A DNA stretch of 64,000 nt from Maylandia zebra (GCF_041146795.1 NC_135187.1:5591556-5655555); one strand, 5' to 3'. Shown: positions 11,132 to 24,002, numbered from the stretch's first letter. Notes: generated by a model from the sequence alone, not told the origin. Numbers and translations are program-made.

Positions 11132-12260
11132 CTTTCGCACATTACTATGAAAGGCGGAAGAGGAAGTAGTTCCTTCCAATGTAGACGATCCGAATGATAT
11201 AGTTTCTTTCCACTGTGTTGTTGTATTTTTTTAGTACAACTATATTTACTTATCTCACAAGTCGCTATGATTTTTTTGACGACAGGGACTAGTGGCTTCA
11301 TTTTGCTCTGCCCTGGCTACTGAGAAACACGATACCGGGTCTCATTTGCATACTAACAGTGATTGGATTTTTAGCTGGGGGGAGGCGGCCGGGTTCTCTG
11401 TCTAGCGCTGTGAGCCTGCACACAAACAGAGCACGGAGGGAAAGAGCGAGACGTGAAACCTGTGGTGACGTTTGTGCCTTTTCGAGCGGATTTTTCAGTT
11501 ACTGTAGTAAATCTTGTCCGTGTTCAGTTCGTGGGTAATGTATTATTTTCTTTCTCTACTTTTAAAAGTTTGGTTTAAGGGGGCAGGATGTTTGTTTAAG
11601 GGGGCACTTCCTTTCATTAAAAATTAAACTCTAGCCAAGGAGCTGTCACGGTATGGCCAACTAGTTTCGCCATGTTGTGTGTCACAGAAGGCAGGTTTTT
11701 ATGATTGTAGGAGCCATAATTGAATGTATTGAATTTTGATGATCGCTGGGTTTTTATTTGTTTGGTTGTTATGGGAGTCACGTGGGTGCTAGCTGTGACA
11801 TAAATGGGCGTTGTCAGTCTGTCATTCACGGGTTTTGATTTTGACAGAGAGGAGAGGGCTGGGTAGCCGTAGTTTTTGTTGACCGCTGCACAACATGTTT
11901 CGCTTCGTTATATTAGAGCCTGTGACGTTGTAAGAGTCTGAATGAGGAGCCGATGACATTACTCTGTAAACTTTCAAAGCACTTTAATAAACAAGCAAAC
12001 AGTTCCACCTCTCGCATTATTGCGTAAAGTTGACAGCGCGTCAGGCAAATAGGCAGGCTCCATCCCCGGCCTCTAGCGACTGTGGAAGTCGCTACAATGA
12101 TCCTCAAAGACACACTGCTAGTGAGCTTAACCTGTCTTTCAGTTTCAAAATAGAGGGTTTCAATTACATGGTGTTTGCTTTGTCTGAGAGCAAGAATGTT
12201 TTGGTTGTGGTAGAGAAGGGCATTTAATTCGATCCTGTCCAGAAAGGCTAAGAAACACGC
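11132..12260. other. unassigned, partly GC-rich stretch
   Basis: Includes a GC-richer block (11330-11520), possibly the 5' untranslated part of the LINE relic that follows or a promoter remnant. No reliable coding frame. The open frames on both strands at 11913-12440 lack family features. Confidence 0.35.
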
Positions 12261-12269
12261 AGCCAGCGG

Positions 12270-13270
12270 TTGATGCAGTTGGAGAGCGGGTGCCACTGAT
12301 GCCGCGGGCAGCCCCGCTGAGGCTGAAAAACGGCTTTTTATGTGCTGTAATAGGTCTAAGGAAAATGACATTGTGATGAGCGCGGATAGCATAAATATAA
12401 ACTGATCTGACTAATGAACAGTCTGCAGGTGCTTTTGACATAAGTCAGAAAGATTAAACAACTCTTGAGTCTGTATGTGAGGGTCTTTGTGAGGATGACA
12501 ATATGTTAGATGAGGATTTGTTGAAATTGTCTCAGAAGAGGAAGAGCTCTGAACCTGTCCACTGCAGTACCAAAACATTAAAAGCTAAGAGGGGAAACAG
12601 AACAGGAAGAGAGCAGTATGGAGTCTGAAAGTGATTTGTCCCTGAGCCAGGAACGCCACAATCTGTACTCTCCTGCTGACATCAGGAGGTTCTTACAGAG
12701 AACCAAAGGCCTCAGGATGGTAAAGGTGGAGGACTACTTTCCAGACCTGAAGCTTTAGAAAAACCTGGAAATTTTGTTGATGATGTGTTGACAGACCAAG
12801 AGATTTATCGTTTAAAGAAACAGATTTTGGAAGTAAGAGCTCAAGCACTTACTGCTGATGACGATGATGGTGTTTAGGAAAATACTTTATATGTCCCTGT
12901 CTTTTTTTTTTTACTCTGTCTCTCCTTTTTTATGTGCGAATTCAAAATAGGCACATTAAATTTAAATGGTGCTAGAGATAAGGTAAAAAGAGCTGCTTTT
13001 TTCAAGCTTATGGATTTAAAAAAGTTAGATATTATATTGGTTCAAGAAACACACAGTACTGTTGACAATGAGAGTGACTGGAGGAAGGGCTGTGTGTAGT
13101 CAGAAGTCCAGCTGTAGTGGAGGTGTGGGGATTGTGTTCGCTTAAGAATTTTTTTTGATACTGTTCAGGATTCTAGTGATGATGAGTATTTGTTTTTAGG
13201 TGAGGATTTCAATTGTACTAAAAACGCACTATTGGATAGGAACCACACAGAACCTTTGGGCCAGTGACAC
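12270..13270 (+). mobile_element. Tx1/L1-type LINE relic (ORF1 end and ORF2 endonuclease start)
   Basis: The ORF1 C-terminal part is readable in pieces (DLSLSQERHNLYSPADIRRF, then LQRTKGLRMVKVEDYFPDLK). It is followed by the start of ORF2 (IGTLNLNGARDKVKRAAFFK, then LMDLKKLDIILVQETHS), the apurinic endonuclease entry motif with its QET catalytic site, and a later GEDFNCTKNALLDRNHTEP block. Several stops and shifts break it; the reverse transcriptase is absent. Confidence 0.65.
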
Positions 13271-13424
13271 ACTCCAGGGCTTGGTCAACCCTGGCACAGC
13301 CTCCTTGGATGAGGGTGTCTAGTGATAATGGCCGAAACACCCGATGAATCCAAGGTCCACTATTGACGATGTGTCCCAAATCTTAATATGATAATCTAGG
13401 TCAGATCTCCTTTTTTTTTTTTTT

Positions 13425-14040
13425 TCTGCCTGTCCCGTTTGGCTCTTTTGCCATCAGAATTATTGTCTAAAGGCAAAGAAAGATGCCCAACGGATTTACT
13501 TTACCAAATTGACCATCCCAGCCTTGCCGTAATGGTCCATTTGATTCACCTTTTATTGTTTATTTTATTTTCACTTGCTGAATACGGGACAGACTTGACT
13601 GGGGGAAAGAAGGGGAGAAAGAAAGAGAAAGAGCTGAGAAGAGGGACAGGGGAGAAGGGCAAAAAAACAAAAACCAACAGAATGGGCAGAAAAAGAAAAT
13701 GCATATATCGATCACCCGGATCACCTGTTGAGAAAGAAAAAAGAAAACAAGCAGAAGAGAACAAGAGTAATAGAATAAACAACATCACAATGATATATGG
13801 GAATATGACAGTAAATACTAAATATTAAACATTATTGTGCAGCACATAAGATCAACAGAACACAGTGTGCTTTGAGGTAGGAGCCAAAAAGGGTGTAGTT
13901 TGTGGGTGTGATCACCCGTGTGTACACCTGTGAGCATGGACGCGCTTGTTTTTTTTTTTTTAAAAGGTTCCTTCATGTAATGATCTGCTAGAGGGTGTGG
14001 GGGGGCCACACCCTCTAGCAAAACCTGCAGACTTACAGTG
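13425..14040 (+). repeat. interspersed repeat, copy 1 (second copy at 40727)
   Basis: Begins GCCTGTCCCGTTTGGCTCTT and matches 40727-41095 closely over about 320 bp, including the GATGCCCAACGGATTTACTT block and a purine-rich tract. The part after 13740 has no mate in the window and ends in a palindrome (AGAGGGTGTGG...CCACACCCTCT, 13991-14019). Family not identified; it may be a LINE 5' region. Confidence 0.55.
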
Positions 14041-14130
14041 GAGAATTCTTCATGGCATTGTTGCTGTAAATTCTTTTGTTTCTGTTATTGACGCTGCTGT
14101 GGAAGACAAATGTACATTCTGTGAGCAGAG

Positions 14131-15511
14131 AGAATAGAATAGAATAGAATTCAACTTTATTGTCATTGCACAGGTACAGGGCAACGAAATGCAGTTTGCA
14201 TCCATCCAGAAGTGCTTTAGTGATATAGATATATTACAATATATATTAGCAATAATATAGATATGTGAGTATATTACAGAAATGGGTCTATTATGGTATG
14301 TTATAATGTACACGGTATGAAGTATGTTGTGAATATTCTATGACTATAAGTATGTACAGGCTGTAGTGAGTACAAGCTATGTACAGGATATGAACAGGAT
14401 ATAAATATGAAAAACTATACAGAATATGAAATAAATAACTTTACAGAATCTGAGATATACAGCTATACAGAAATGGGAACTATGGAAGTTGTAAACAGTT
14501 GTAGGATTAAAGATTATCGAATGTACAGAATGATTATTTACACAGAGCTATACAGTAGTGCAGTTAAGATAAGTGAGGGTGTAGATAGTTTCTACAGAGG
14601 CTATATAAAGTGCTAGTGGTTGTGAGTGGTGGTTCAGTCCATGTTATTATTGTGTGTTTGAGGGTACAGTTGTCCATTGTGGGTGTGTGTATGTTCAGTC
14701 CATGAGTTTAACGTGGGTCAGATGTCAGGAGGCAGAGTTCAGGAGTCTGACAGCTGTGGGGAGAGGAGCTGTTCCGGTACCTGGTGGTCTTAGTCCGGAG
14801 GCTCCTGTAGCGCCTCCCAGAGGGCAGGAGGGTGAAGAGTCTATGTGATGGGTGACTGGGGTCTTTGATGATTTTCCCAGCCCTTTTCAGACACCGCTTC
14901 CTGTAGATGTCCTTTATGGCAGGAAGTGGTGCTCCGGCGATGCGCTGGGCAGTTTTCACGACCCTCTGCAACGCCTTCCGGTCCGAGGCAGAGCAGTTCC
15001 CGTACCAGACTGTTATACAGTTGGTCAGGATGCTCTTGATGGTGCAGCGATAGAAGTTCACCAGGATGTCTGAGGACAGGTGGTTCTTCCTCAGAGTCCT
15101 CAAGAAGAAGAGGCGCTGGTGAGCCTTCTTGACCAGCTTGGAGCAGTTAGTCGTCCAGGTGAGATCCTGGGAGATGTGGACTCCCAGGAACTTGAAGCTG
15201 CTCACACGCTCCACAGCCGTCCCCTTAATGTTGATGGGTGGATGTGGGTCAGCATTCCTCCTGTAGTCCACGATGAGCTCCTTGGTCTTCTCGGTGTTAA
15301 GCAGCAGGTTGTTTCTGTCGCACCACTCAGCCAGACGATCCACCTCCTCCCTGTAGGCGGCCTCATCGTTGTCACTGATGAGGCCAATCACCGTGGTGTC
15401 ATCTGCAAACTTAATGATGGTGTTGGAACCATCAGCAGGTCTGCAGTCGTGGGTGAAGAGGGAGTAGAGGAAAGGGCTCATCACACAGCCTTGTGGTACA
15501 CCGGTGTTCAT
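14131..15511 (-). mobile_element. L2/CR1-type LINE, 5'-truncated
   Basis: Minus-strand reverse transcriptase C-terminal part from [18 protein letters not shown] through FADDTTVIGLISDNDEAAY to the LINE C-terminus (HRLFTLLPSGRRYRSLRTKT), about 267 residues without a stop. The 3' untranslated region follows, ending CAATGACAATAAAGTTGAAT and repeated TCTAT at 14131. It is 5'-truncated at about 15511, exactly where another LINE begins on the opposite strand. A related 3' tail lies at 63222. Confidence 0.78.
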
Positions 15512-16307
15512 TGTGGGTAACTATGTGCGAATGCTGTTTGTTGATTACAGTTCAGCGTTTAACACAATAGTGCCCTGCAGACTGTTCACAAAGCTGAGGG
15601 ATCTGGGACTTAACAGCCGTCTGTGTGCATGGGTGTTGGACTTCCTCACTGGCAGAACTCAGGTGGTGAGGGTGGGCAGGTGCTTCTCCAACAGCATCAC
15701 CATCAACACAGGAGCACCTCAGGGATGTGTCCTCTCGCCACTGCTCTACTCCCTCTACACTTCAGACTGTGTGGCCACCCACGGCTCCAACACCATTGTG
15801 AAGTTTGCTGACGACACAGTGGTGTTGGGTGCCATCTCCAACAACGATGAGGCGGCCTACATGGATGAAGTGAAGAATCTGGCATCGTGGTGCCAGGACA
15901 ACCACCTCCAGCTGAACGTCAGCAAGACCAAGGAGCTGGTGGTGGACTTCAGAAGGGGTCAGCACAGAGACTACAAGCCCATTATCATCAATGGAGCTCC
16001 AGTGGAGAGGGTGCAGTCCTTCAAGTATCTTGGTGTTCACATCTCCTCAGACCTGACATGGGCTGCCCACATTCAGGTCCAGACCAAAAAGGCTAGGCAG
16101 CGCCTGTATCACCTACGACAACTGAGGAAGTTCAGGGTCTCTCCAAAGATCCTCAGGATTTTCTATACAGGCGCTGTGGAGAGCATCCTCACACAGAACA
16201 TGACATCGTGGTTTGGGAACAGCTGTGTGAAGGACCAAAAAGCTGCTCAGGAGTTGCAGTGCTTCCACCTGCAGCACCTAAGGCTTTGTCGCTTCAAAAA
16301 GAAATAG
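15512..16307 (+). mobile_element. L2/CR1-type LINE fragment, head-to-head with its neighbour
   Basis: Plus-strand reverse transcriptase block: [20 protein letters not shown], then [40 protein letters not shown] and [20 protein letters not shown]. It is a different subfamily from the 14131-15511 copy. Both ends are truncated; family similarity stops near 16250. Confidence 0.75.
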
Positions 16308-16309
16308 TC

Positions 16310-17800
16310 TGCTTTTTCACACACTCTCCAGCCTCAGTGCCACCTGCTCGCTGCAGGTTCAGCTGTCCAGCCCAATGGCTCTACCCTCTTGGAGAAACCA
16401 GTGCTCCGGCCGCTGTCACTCTATGGTTGCTGAGCAACTCTTGGTGGTGAGTCCAAGTGACTATTTTTCTCACACTTCTCCCGAGCCAGTTAAAATGTGA
16501 ACCAGTTCACTCCTGCAGCCATACCAAATGCCCGGGTAGGGGTGACTGGTGTCCAGTGAGCCAGTCCAGCCGTCTGTTTCTGCAGGAGACTCTGGAGAGT
16601 TGGTCCAGCAGTCTGCCTTTGCTGGGGACTCTGGAGAGTCCATCCAACAGTCCCGCGGCTTCTGGGCTGCTGCCTGTTCTTGCTGGGGGGCTAAGGAGAG
16701 CCACTCTATCCGCCGTTTCCACGCTGCCATGTGTGTTGGGTGGAGGCTCTGATGAGTCTGTGCAGTTGTCATCTGCCACCACTGGTGGCTCAGGAGAGTT
16801 TACCCGACCGGCCACTGCCTGTTCTCCCTGGTGGCTCAGGAGAGCCTATGAAGCCACCTGTTCCTGCCGGAGGCTCGGGATAGTCCCTCTAGCTGCCAGT
16901 GCAACCTTTAGCGCAACCATTCGCAGCTGTCACACCGTCACCTGCAGCTCCGCCATCCGTGGCACACATGCCACCGTCAGCTAAACCGTTCACAGCTGCC
17001 ATACCAACACCAGCTAAACAACCTGCAACTGCCACACTGCCGTTTGGTCCAACTGCATGTCTTCCAGCTGCGTCTCTGCCAGAGGTCAACGTGCCGTCTG
17101 CTCAAGCTGTGTGTCTGCCAGCTCCATCTCCGCCAGAGGTCAGTGTGCCTGTTTGGTCTAGTTTTGGTCTCGACGGACTTTGGTCTTGGTCTCGTCTTGG
17201 TCTCGCTGTCTTGGTCTTGTGCTCTCAGATCGACATAGTGGTCGGGAGATTTGCAGTCAACAGTATCCATGACACACAACGTAACGTTCAATAATGTGTC
17301 GTGCACAAAAGCATCAGCTCTAAGAGCCGTGCTTAGAGAGTGCTTTGTAGTGAATCAGAAGAGTCGACTCCCATTGAGCGAGAGCCGGCTCCTCACTTAA
17401 TTTCCTTTCACTGCTCAGCTCTCACACAGTGGCTCAGCTATACTCCAATCCCTCCATATTGTGGCCAATCACATGCGAGTATATTGGATAATATCATTAT
17501 GTGAAAAACAGAGAGGGTGAGAGACGCGACAGTCAAGTGGAGCGTGCGTCTGTCCTCTCAGTAAGTCAGTGAGACAGTAGACAGCGGTGAGGAGGGCTGT
17601 GCGAGTGCATTGCAAAAACACATAAATATGCCTGACACCTGTAAACGAAGCAGCATCTGGCTGCAGTTTAAAGACTTTTTTGTCTTGGTCTTGAGTCGGT
17701 CTGTCTTGTCTTGGTCTCGATACCCTCTTGTCTTGGTATTGTCTTGGTCTTGGTTTAGGTGGTCTTGACTACAAGTCTACTTGAACTGTGTCTGCGTTCC
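16310..17800. other. unclassified GC-richer repeat DNA
   Basis: Contains repeated words such as GACTCTGGAGAGT (16590-16640), a Pro/Ala-rich frame around 16900-17290 (SPPEVSVP, SLPEVNVP), and CTTGGTCT-type simple repeats (17160-17220, 17680-17770). No family domain was recognised. The first part (16389-16496) recurs at 18298 and 18645. Confidence 0.4.
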
Positions 17801-18142
17801 CACCGTCCATGTGGTTGACCCCTAAACTGAGTCTGCACTGCCAATCTCCTTGCGGTTGGCCTCCAAAACTGCAGTTTTGGACCTCTTCTTTTTGGACTTG
17901 TGTTCCAGTTTTGTTTTCTTTGTCCCTAGCCTTATAAATTCACATATCCTTGGACTATCAAGATCACTGAATTTAACCCAATTATCAAATGGGGAGATTG
18001 CTAATAAAAGGTCTCTGTACATTGTCTAACCTTTACTAGAGCATGTTTCTATGTGTTTGTTCCATGTGACTGAAATGGCTGAAGAAACGCTAAAGCAACC
18101 ACATTTCCAATCGACAGAGATGAATAAAGACATAGACACAAA

Positions 18143-18725
18143 GAGCTCTAGTAGAGGTTATGCAATGGAGAGAGAGCTAAGCCTTCAACGCCTGCAGACA
18201 CACCCAAGTACCTGATTAGAGGTCATTTTTAGAGTAAATGTTTAATGCTACAGTCCGTGTAGGACATTTTTTATTTTTTTTTATTTTTTTATAAATTTTG
18301 GAGAAACCAGTGCTCCGGCAGCTGTCACTCTATGGTTGCTGAGCAACTCTTGGTGGTGAGTCCAAGTGACTATTTTTCTCACACTTCTCCCGAGCCAGTT
18401 AAAATGAAAGACAACAACCCCACCTCAAAGACTGTTAAGACTGATATCCCAGAGACTTTTTTTTTTCTTCAAAGACTGCTTGTCATTGTGGAACAAAGAG
18501 CTGTAGTAGAGGTTATGTAATGGAGAGAGAGCTAAGCCTTCAATGCCTGCAGACACACCCAAGTACCTGATTAGTGGTCATTTTTAGAGTAAATGTTTAA
18601 TGCTACAGTCCGTATAGGACATTTTTTATTTTTTTTATAAATCTTGGAGAAACCAGTGCTCCAGCCGCTGTCACTCTATGGTTGCTGAGCAACTCTTGGT
18701 AGTGAGTCCAAGTGACTATTTTCTC
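18143..18725 (+). repeat. local tandem duplication, about 350-bp period
   Basis: The block AGAGGTTATG(C/T)AATGGAGAG to GGACATTTTTTATTTTTTT occurs at 18150-18298 and again at 18505-18645. After each comes GAGAAACCAGTGCTCC to AGTCCAAGTGACTATTTT (18300 and 18648). A third copy of the latter lies at 16391. The array is non-coding. Confidence 0.7.
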
Positions 18726-19600
18726 CCATTAAGCGGAAAAAGAAAGTTTACCACAATTTTACATTTCTGCTTGGCCTAGGAAGCATTTTTGCTATGGAAT
18801 AGCAAACATAAAAGGTAAGAAGGCACTGTTTTCCCACAGAAACTGATTAGTATTTAGTACCTGATTAATATCTGAATTTCTTTCTCCCACTGAAAACTTT
18901 TGACTTAGGAACTCAAAGTTTCAAGTTGCAGGTGCAATAGAATTTAGCAATTAAGACAATACCTTAACATTTGGAATTTTTAGATTCAAATGTTTAAAAA
19001 TAACCTGAAATTTCGACTTATGGATGGCAGAAAAAGGTGCAAGAAAAATATACTAATATGTAAAAATAGGAATTTAAAAGTCCTAATTTAAAAAAACAAA
19101 TCCTACATGACTGCAGGCAACAAACGTGTAATTGAAAGCAGTGTTTCTGTAAAGCCTTACCTGGTAATGAGATACTTTATTCATTCATTGATTCATTGTT
19201 ACACATAACATTTTTTTTAATTCAGTTTAGTTACATTTTACTATTGTATTCTTAGCTTATTTGTTGCTTTTTTTGTCTAGAGGTCGGCCCAAGTAGATTT
19301 TGTACACATAGTTTTATAACTTAGGGTGTAGCTACTATAAAATGGAGTTATAAAACAATGTATAAAGTCCACAAGTGCCTAAATGTGTGTCAAAGAGTCA
19401 GGGGGAGAAAAGGAAAAGGAATAGAGAAGTATGATAACTCAGGGTTCGGCTCTTATTAAACTCCACGATAGGGATGGCCACAAGCTAATGTACTGCTGGT
19501 CCCAAACACAGATGTATGGGGGGGACCATGGTGTCACTGTTACACACCTAGCAGGCATCTGTGTTTTGTGGGTGGATTTCTTTTTCCTGGACTCAGCTGC
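18726..19600. other. AT-rich intergenic DNA
   Basis: No coding frame or element ends recognised; ends where the I-type LINE reverse transcriptase becomes readable. Confidence 0.45.
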
Positions 19601-20329
19601 AGCTCATTTCCTCTGAGGGGCCAGTACAAAACTGGCTGCATTCAACAATTAGCCACTAAGTCTGGGGATGAAATTAGAAAGGCACAGATTAATAAAGAAG
19701 TGGTAGTGGCTGTGTTCTTTGACGTAGAAAAGGCATATGATATGCTCTGGAAAGAGGGTTTAATGATTAAATTGTATGGTGTAGGAATAAGAGGAAGGAT
19801 GTTTAATTGGATATGGTATTTCTTATGTGGCAGAACCATTCAAGTTAAGATATGGACACGTGTCGGAGCCATGCAAAACAGAAAATGGAACCCCGCATGC
19901 AAGTGTAATAAGTCCAACATTGTTTTCCGTTATGATTAATGATATTTTTAAAGAGATATCTGATAGTTATGGTAAATCACTTTTCACTGATGACGGAGTA
20001 GTATGAGTAAGGGGGAGGAATGTTGACCATCTCGTTAGAAAACTAACCTCAATAAGGTGGAAAACTGGGGAAATGGAGTGGGGTTTTAAATTTTCGATTA
20101 AAAAACTGAAGTCATGTTTTTCACAAATAGGGGAAGATAAACAGTTGTTCTTGTATGGTGAAGTGTTAGGAAGGGTGGAGAGCTTTTGTTTTTTGGGAGT
20201 AGTTTTTGATAGGAAGTTAACTTGGAAAACTCACAGAGCACATTGTGGAGAAAAGTAAAAAGGTTCTTAATATCATGAGATATTTAGTAGGGCTGTCACG
20301 GGGTGCGAATTTTGATGCTCTCAAAAGTA

Positions 20330-21908
20330 CAGTGGGGCAAAAAAGTATTTAGTCAGCCACCGATTGTGCAAGTTCCCCCACTTAAAATGATGACAGAGGT
20401 CAGTAATTTGCACCAGAGGTGCACTTCAACTGTGAGAGACAGAATGTGAAAAAAAAATCCATGAATTCACATGGTAGGATTTGTAAAGAATTTATTCTAA
20501 ATCAGGGTGGAAAATAAGTATTTGGTCACCTCAAACATGGAAAATCTCTGGCTCTCACAGACCTGTAACGTCTTCTGTAAGAAGCTTTTCTGTCCCCCAC
20601 TCGTTACCTGTATGAATGGCACCTGTTTGAACTCATCATCTGTATAAAAGACACCTGTCCACAGCCTCAAACAGTCAGACTCCAAACTCCGCCATGGCCA
20701 AGACCAAAGAGCTTTCGAAGGACACCAGGAAAAGTATTGTAGACCTGCACCAGACTGGGAAGAGTGAATCTACAATAGGCAAGCAGCTTGGTGTGAAAAA
20801 ATCAACTGTGGGAGCAATCATCAGAAAATGGAAGACATACAAGACCACTGATAATCTCCCACGATCTGGGGCTCCACGCAAGATCTCATCCCGTGGGGTC
20901 AAGATGATCATGAGAACGGTGAGCAAAGATCCCAGAACCACACGGGGGGACCTGGTGAATGACCTGCAGAGAGCTGGGACCAAAGTAACAAAGGTCACCA
21001 TCAGTAACACTACAACGGCAGGGAATCAAATCCCACAGTGCCAGACGTGTTCCGCTGCTGAAGCCAGTGCATGTCCAGGCCCGTCTGAAGTTTGCCAGAG
21101 AGCACATGGATGATACAGCAGAGGATTGGGAGAATGTCATGTGGTCAGATGAAACCAAAGTAGAACTTTTTGGTATAAACTCAACTCGTCGTGTTTGGAG
21201 GAAGAAGAATACTGAGTTGCATCCCAAGAACACCATACCTACTGTGAAGCATGGGGGTGGAAACATCATGCTATGGGACTGTTTTTCTGCCAAGGGGACA
21301 GGACGACTGATCCGTGTTAAGGACAGAATGAATGGGGCCATGTATCGTGAGATTTTGAGCCAAAACCTCCTTCCATCAGTGAGAACTTTGAAGATGAAAC
21401 AAGGCTGGGTCTTCCAACATGACAATGATCCAAAACACACCGCCCGGGCAACAAAGGAGTGGCTCCGTAAGAAGCATTTGAAAGTCCTGGAGTGGCCTAG
21501 CCAGTCTCCAGACCTCAACCCCATAGAAAATCTGTGGCGGGAGTTGAAAGTCCGTGTTGCTCGGCGACAGCCCCAAAACATCACTGCTCTCGAGAAGATC
21601 TGGATGGAGGAATGGGCCAAAATACCAGCTACTGTGTGTGCAAACCTGGTAAAGACCTATAGTAAACGTTTGACCTCTGTTATTGCCAATAAAGGTTATG
21701 TTACAAAGTATTGAGTTGTATTTTTGTTATTGACCAAATACTTATTTTCCACCCTGATTTACGAATAAATTCTTTACAAATCCTACCATGTGAATTCGTG
21801 GATTTTTTTTTTTCACATTCTCACAGTTGAAGTGTACCTCTGGTGCAAATTACTGACCTCTGTCATCATTTTAAGTGGGGGAACTTGCACAATTTTTTTG
21901 CCCCACTG
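20330..21908 (+). mobile_element. Tc1-type transposon, nearly complete
   Basis: Ends CAGTGGGGCAAAAAAGTATT (20330) and the complement of CAGTGGGGCAAAAAAATTGT (21908), flanked by TA (20328-20329, 21909-21910). The terminal inverted repeats extend about 200 bp and include AATCAGGGTGGAAAATAAGT. Length is 1579 bp, typical for Tc1. The host LINE frame is interrupted at the TA and continues straight after it. Confidence 0.9.
20694..21714 (+). pseudogene. Tc1 transposase (DD34E), one frameshift
   Basis: Begins [20 protein letters not shown] with the paired HTH ([20 protein letters not shown]), GRPR-like hook ([10 protein letters not shown]) and second HTH. The catalytic residues are in [21 protein letters not shown] and [11 protein letters not shown], and it ends [11 protein letters not shown] at 21714. 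The frame shifts once near 21010, where a 2-base loss seems to separate TISNT from the family's next residues; after that the second frame stays open to the end. With normal length and all three acidic residues, it is a recent copy killed by one indel. Confidence 0.85.
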
Positions 21909-22998
21909 TATCTATGTCATGTTAATTCGATCAAGGATTGATTATGGATGTGTGGTGTAAGGGGCAGTGGCTAAAACTTGGTTAAAGAAGCTGGATGTTA
22001 TCCAAGCTTGTGCATTGAGGAGTTTAGGGGCGGTTAAAACATCACCCCTAAACAAATCATTATGTGCTCTTCAGGTGGAAGCCGGAGAAATGCCTCTACA
22101 TATTAGAAGACAGCAGTTAATGGTTAACTACTGGGTTAATTTGAAAGGTCACAACAATAATCATCCTGTTAAGAAAGTGTTAGAGACTTGTTGGGAAAGA
22201 GGAAAGGGTTTTAAAAATAGTTTTGGGTGGGTTGGGGATGATAGCGTGAGAGCATTTAAAGTATATGACAAAGAATTCAGCCAGACAGTCTTGTGGCCTT
22301 TGTGGCCCACATGGACATGGAAACACATTAAAGTAGACAGATCATTAACAGATTCTAAGAAGAGGACCTTTACAACAGATATTTGTCAAGAATTTTATAA
22401 TAGATTGGAGAGCAAGTACAGTGACTATTTACAGGTGTTTGCAGATGGGTCGAAAGATCCAAAAACGGAAGCAACTAGTGTGGCAGTGGTAATTCTGGAG
22501 TTAAGTATCAAGCAAAAAGCAAAAAGAACATCAAATCTTCTGAGTATATATGCAGTTGAGTTATATGCCATACTGTTGGCTTTAGAATGGGTGGAAGACA
22601 TTGTCGAAATCTGAAGGGAAAAGGATAGTTTGGACAGAAAGTAAGAATTTCTGTAAAATGGCATGGGACTCTTTTTAGGATGGGGAAACATCCGACTGGG
22701 TTACGTAATTGGTGTAATTCTATTGAGACGGTTGAACGTGCTTATTAGTTGCAGGAAGTATGTAAGTCAAAGGAGAGTGTTGAGGGTAGAAATGGGTGGT
22801 GTAATGGAACTTACGTTTGAAAAGGTGGTTAGTCAGTTAAGTCATGGTGAAGGGAAAGGAGTGGTTTTTCGTTTTTTGAGAAATACGGTTCTCATCAAGA
22901 GGATCTAAGGATTCGGAAGTGAAGTAAGAATAAAAGCCAGGAGATGGCAGTAGTGCAACATCTTTGGATGCAAGCTGCCGTTAAACATGAAAGAAGAA

Positions 22999-24002
22999 GA
23001 ATCAGCCACTAAACAGTACAAGGCCTGATAAAGAGTAGGGATGGGTATCATTTAGGTTTTATCCGATACCGGTGCCAAACCGGTACTTTTGAAACGGTGC
23101 CGATTCTTAAAGAATGGAGAACACAAAATTGGTCCAAAAACCTCTCATGTTCAGCTGTTTGTTTTGTAAAAAGATAACAATGTTAGCCTTTTCTGCAGCT
23201 ATAGGGGATTTATGGCATCACTCTTGGCTGGAAGCAGTGCCGCTAGAGCTGCTGCTCTAGCGGGACAAGCACAAAAATGAAAATAAACTTCTGACAGGGT
23301 GAGGAAAGTGTCTTCAAGTTGTGGTGTTGTATTGGAATGCCTGCCTGGTGGCCTGTCTAACATCCCCTGTAATATGAGACTTGTCCTTTAACTTGGTGAT
23401 CATACTAGAGCAGTAAACTATAAAACTCTATTTTGTTATTTTCACTGCAGGGGATGCACAAATATGGGTGCTGAGTCCATAACCGGGCTATGGCAGATGC
23501 AGCTGTGGGATTAGCAGAGAGAGGAACACAGAGACCCACCAAGATCACACAGGTAAATTCCCATAATAACAATAATAAGACCTGAGTCTAATAGCACACA
23601 GTTCAATGTCCAGGCAACAAATTCACGGTTGTTGATTGTAATGTGGCCAGGGCTACACCACTGTTTTTTAACAAGAATGGCAAGCTCAGTTTGGCTTAGT
23701 ACTTGTAGTGCTGTCCCTGTGACCCAGAAAAGTGTGGAAGCCTTCCAAACATGTGTTGTCATTGGAAATATCTCTTGTGCATCTATGACTTCATGAAGCA
23801 CATAAACCTACAGTCCGGATATTCCCTTGACTCTGTTGTAGCGCTGTTAATTCATCCATATTGTTTGCTAGTAATCGAATGCGCCTGCCACAAGGGCCTT
23901 GAGTCAGCACTTATGAATTAGTGCTAAAAAAACTGAAATTAATTTAACTAAAATCAGACAGTAAACCATGCATTCTTTCCTCTCTCATTTCTGTCATTCA
24001 AG
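22999..24002. other. intergenic DNA with a hAT-like end
   Basis: Holds a hAT-like terminus, TAGGGATGGGTATC with CCGATACCGGTGCCAAACCG (23037-23110), whose mate was not found. The rest, to the first exon of the SAMD9L-like gene, is unassigned. Confidence 0.4.

Larger units (their letters stand above)
19610..22998 (+). mobile_element. I-type (Nimb-like) LINE with RNase H, split by a Tc1 element
   Basis: Reverse transcriptase pieces (VVVAVFFDVEKAYDMLWKEG, WGFKFSIKKLKSCF, FCFLGVVFDRKLTWKTH) are interrupted at the TA of 20328. They resume after 21910 with YVMLIRSRIDYG and a thumb/linker region, then an RNase H domain (LQVFADGSKDPKTEATSVAV, then YAVELYAILLALEWVEDI) carrying the DGSK and AVELYAI acidic residues. 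The 3' end is CTGCCGTTAAACATGAAAGA plus a short GAA tail near 22998. RNase H in the ORF2 protein marks the I/Nimb group. Several stops break the frame. Confidence 0.72.

Noticed and set aside
11913-12441. Overlapping minus-strand ORFs as a host gene
   Set aside because: No domain, no splice logic, and the region grades into the plus-strand LINE ORF1 relic.
16899-17294. Pro/Ala-rich ORF as a host gene
   Set aside because: Compositional repeat without domain or splice support, and next to repeat copies.
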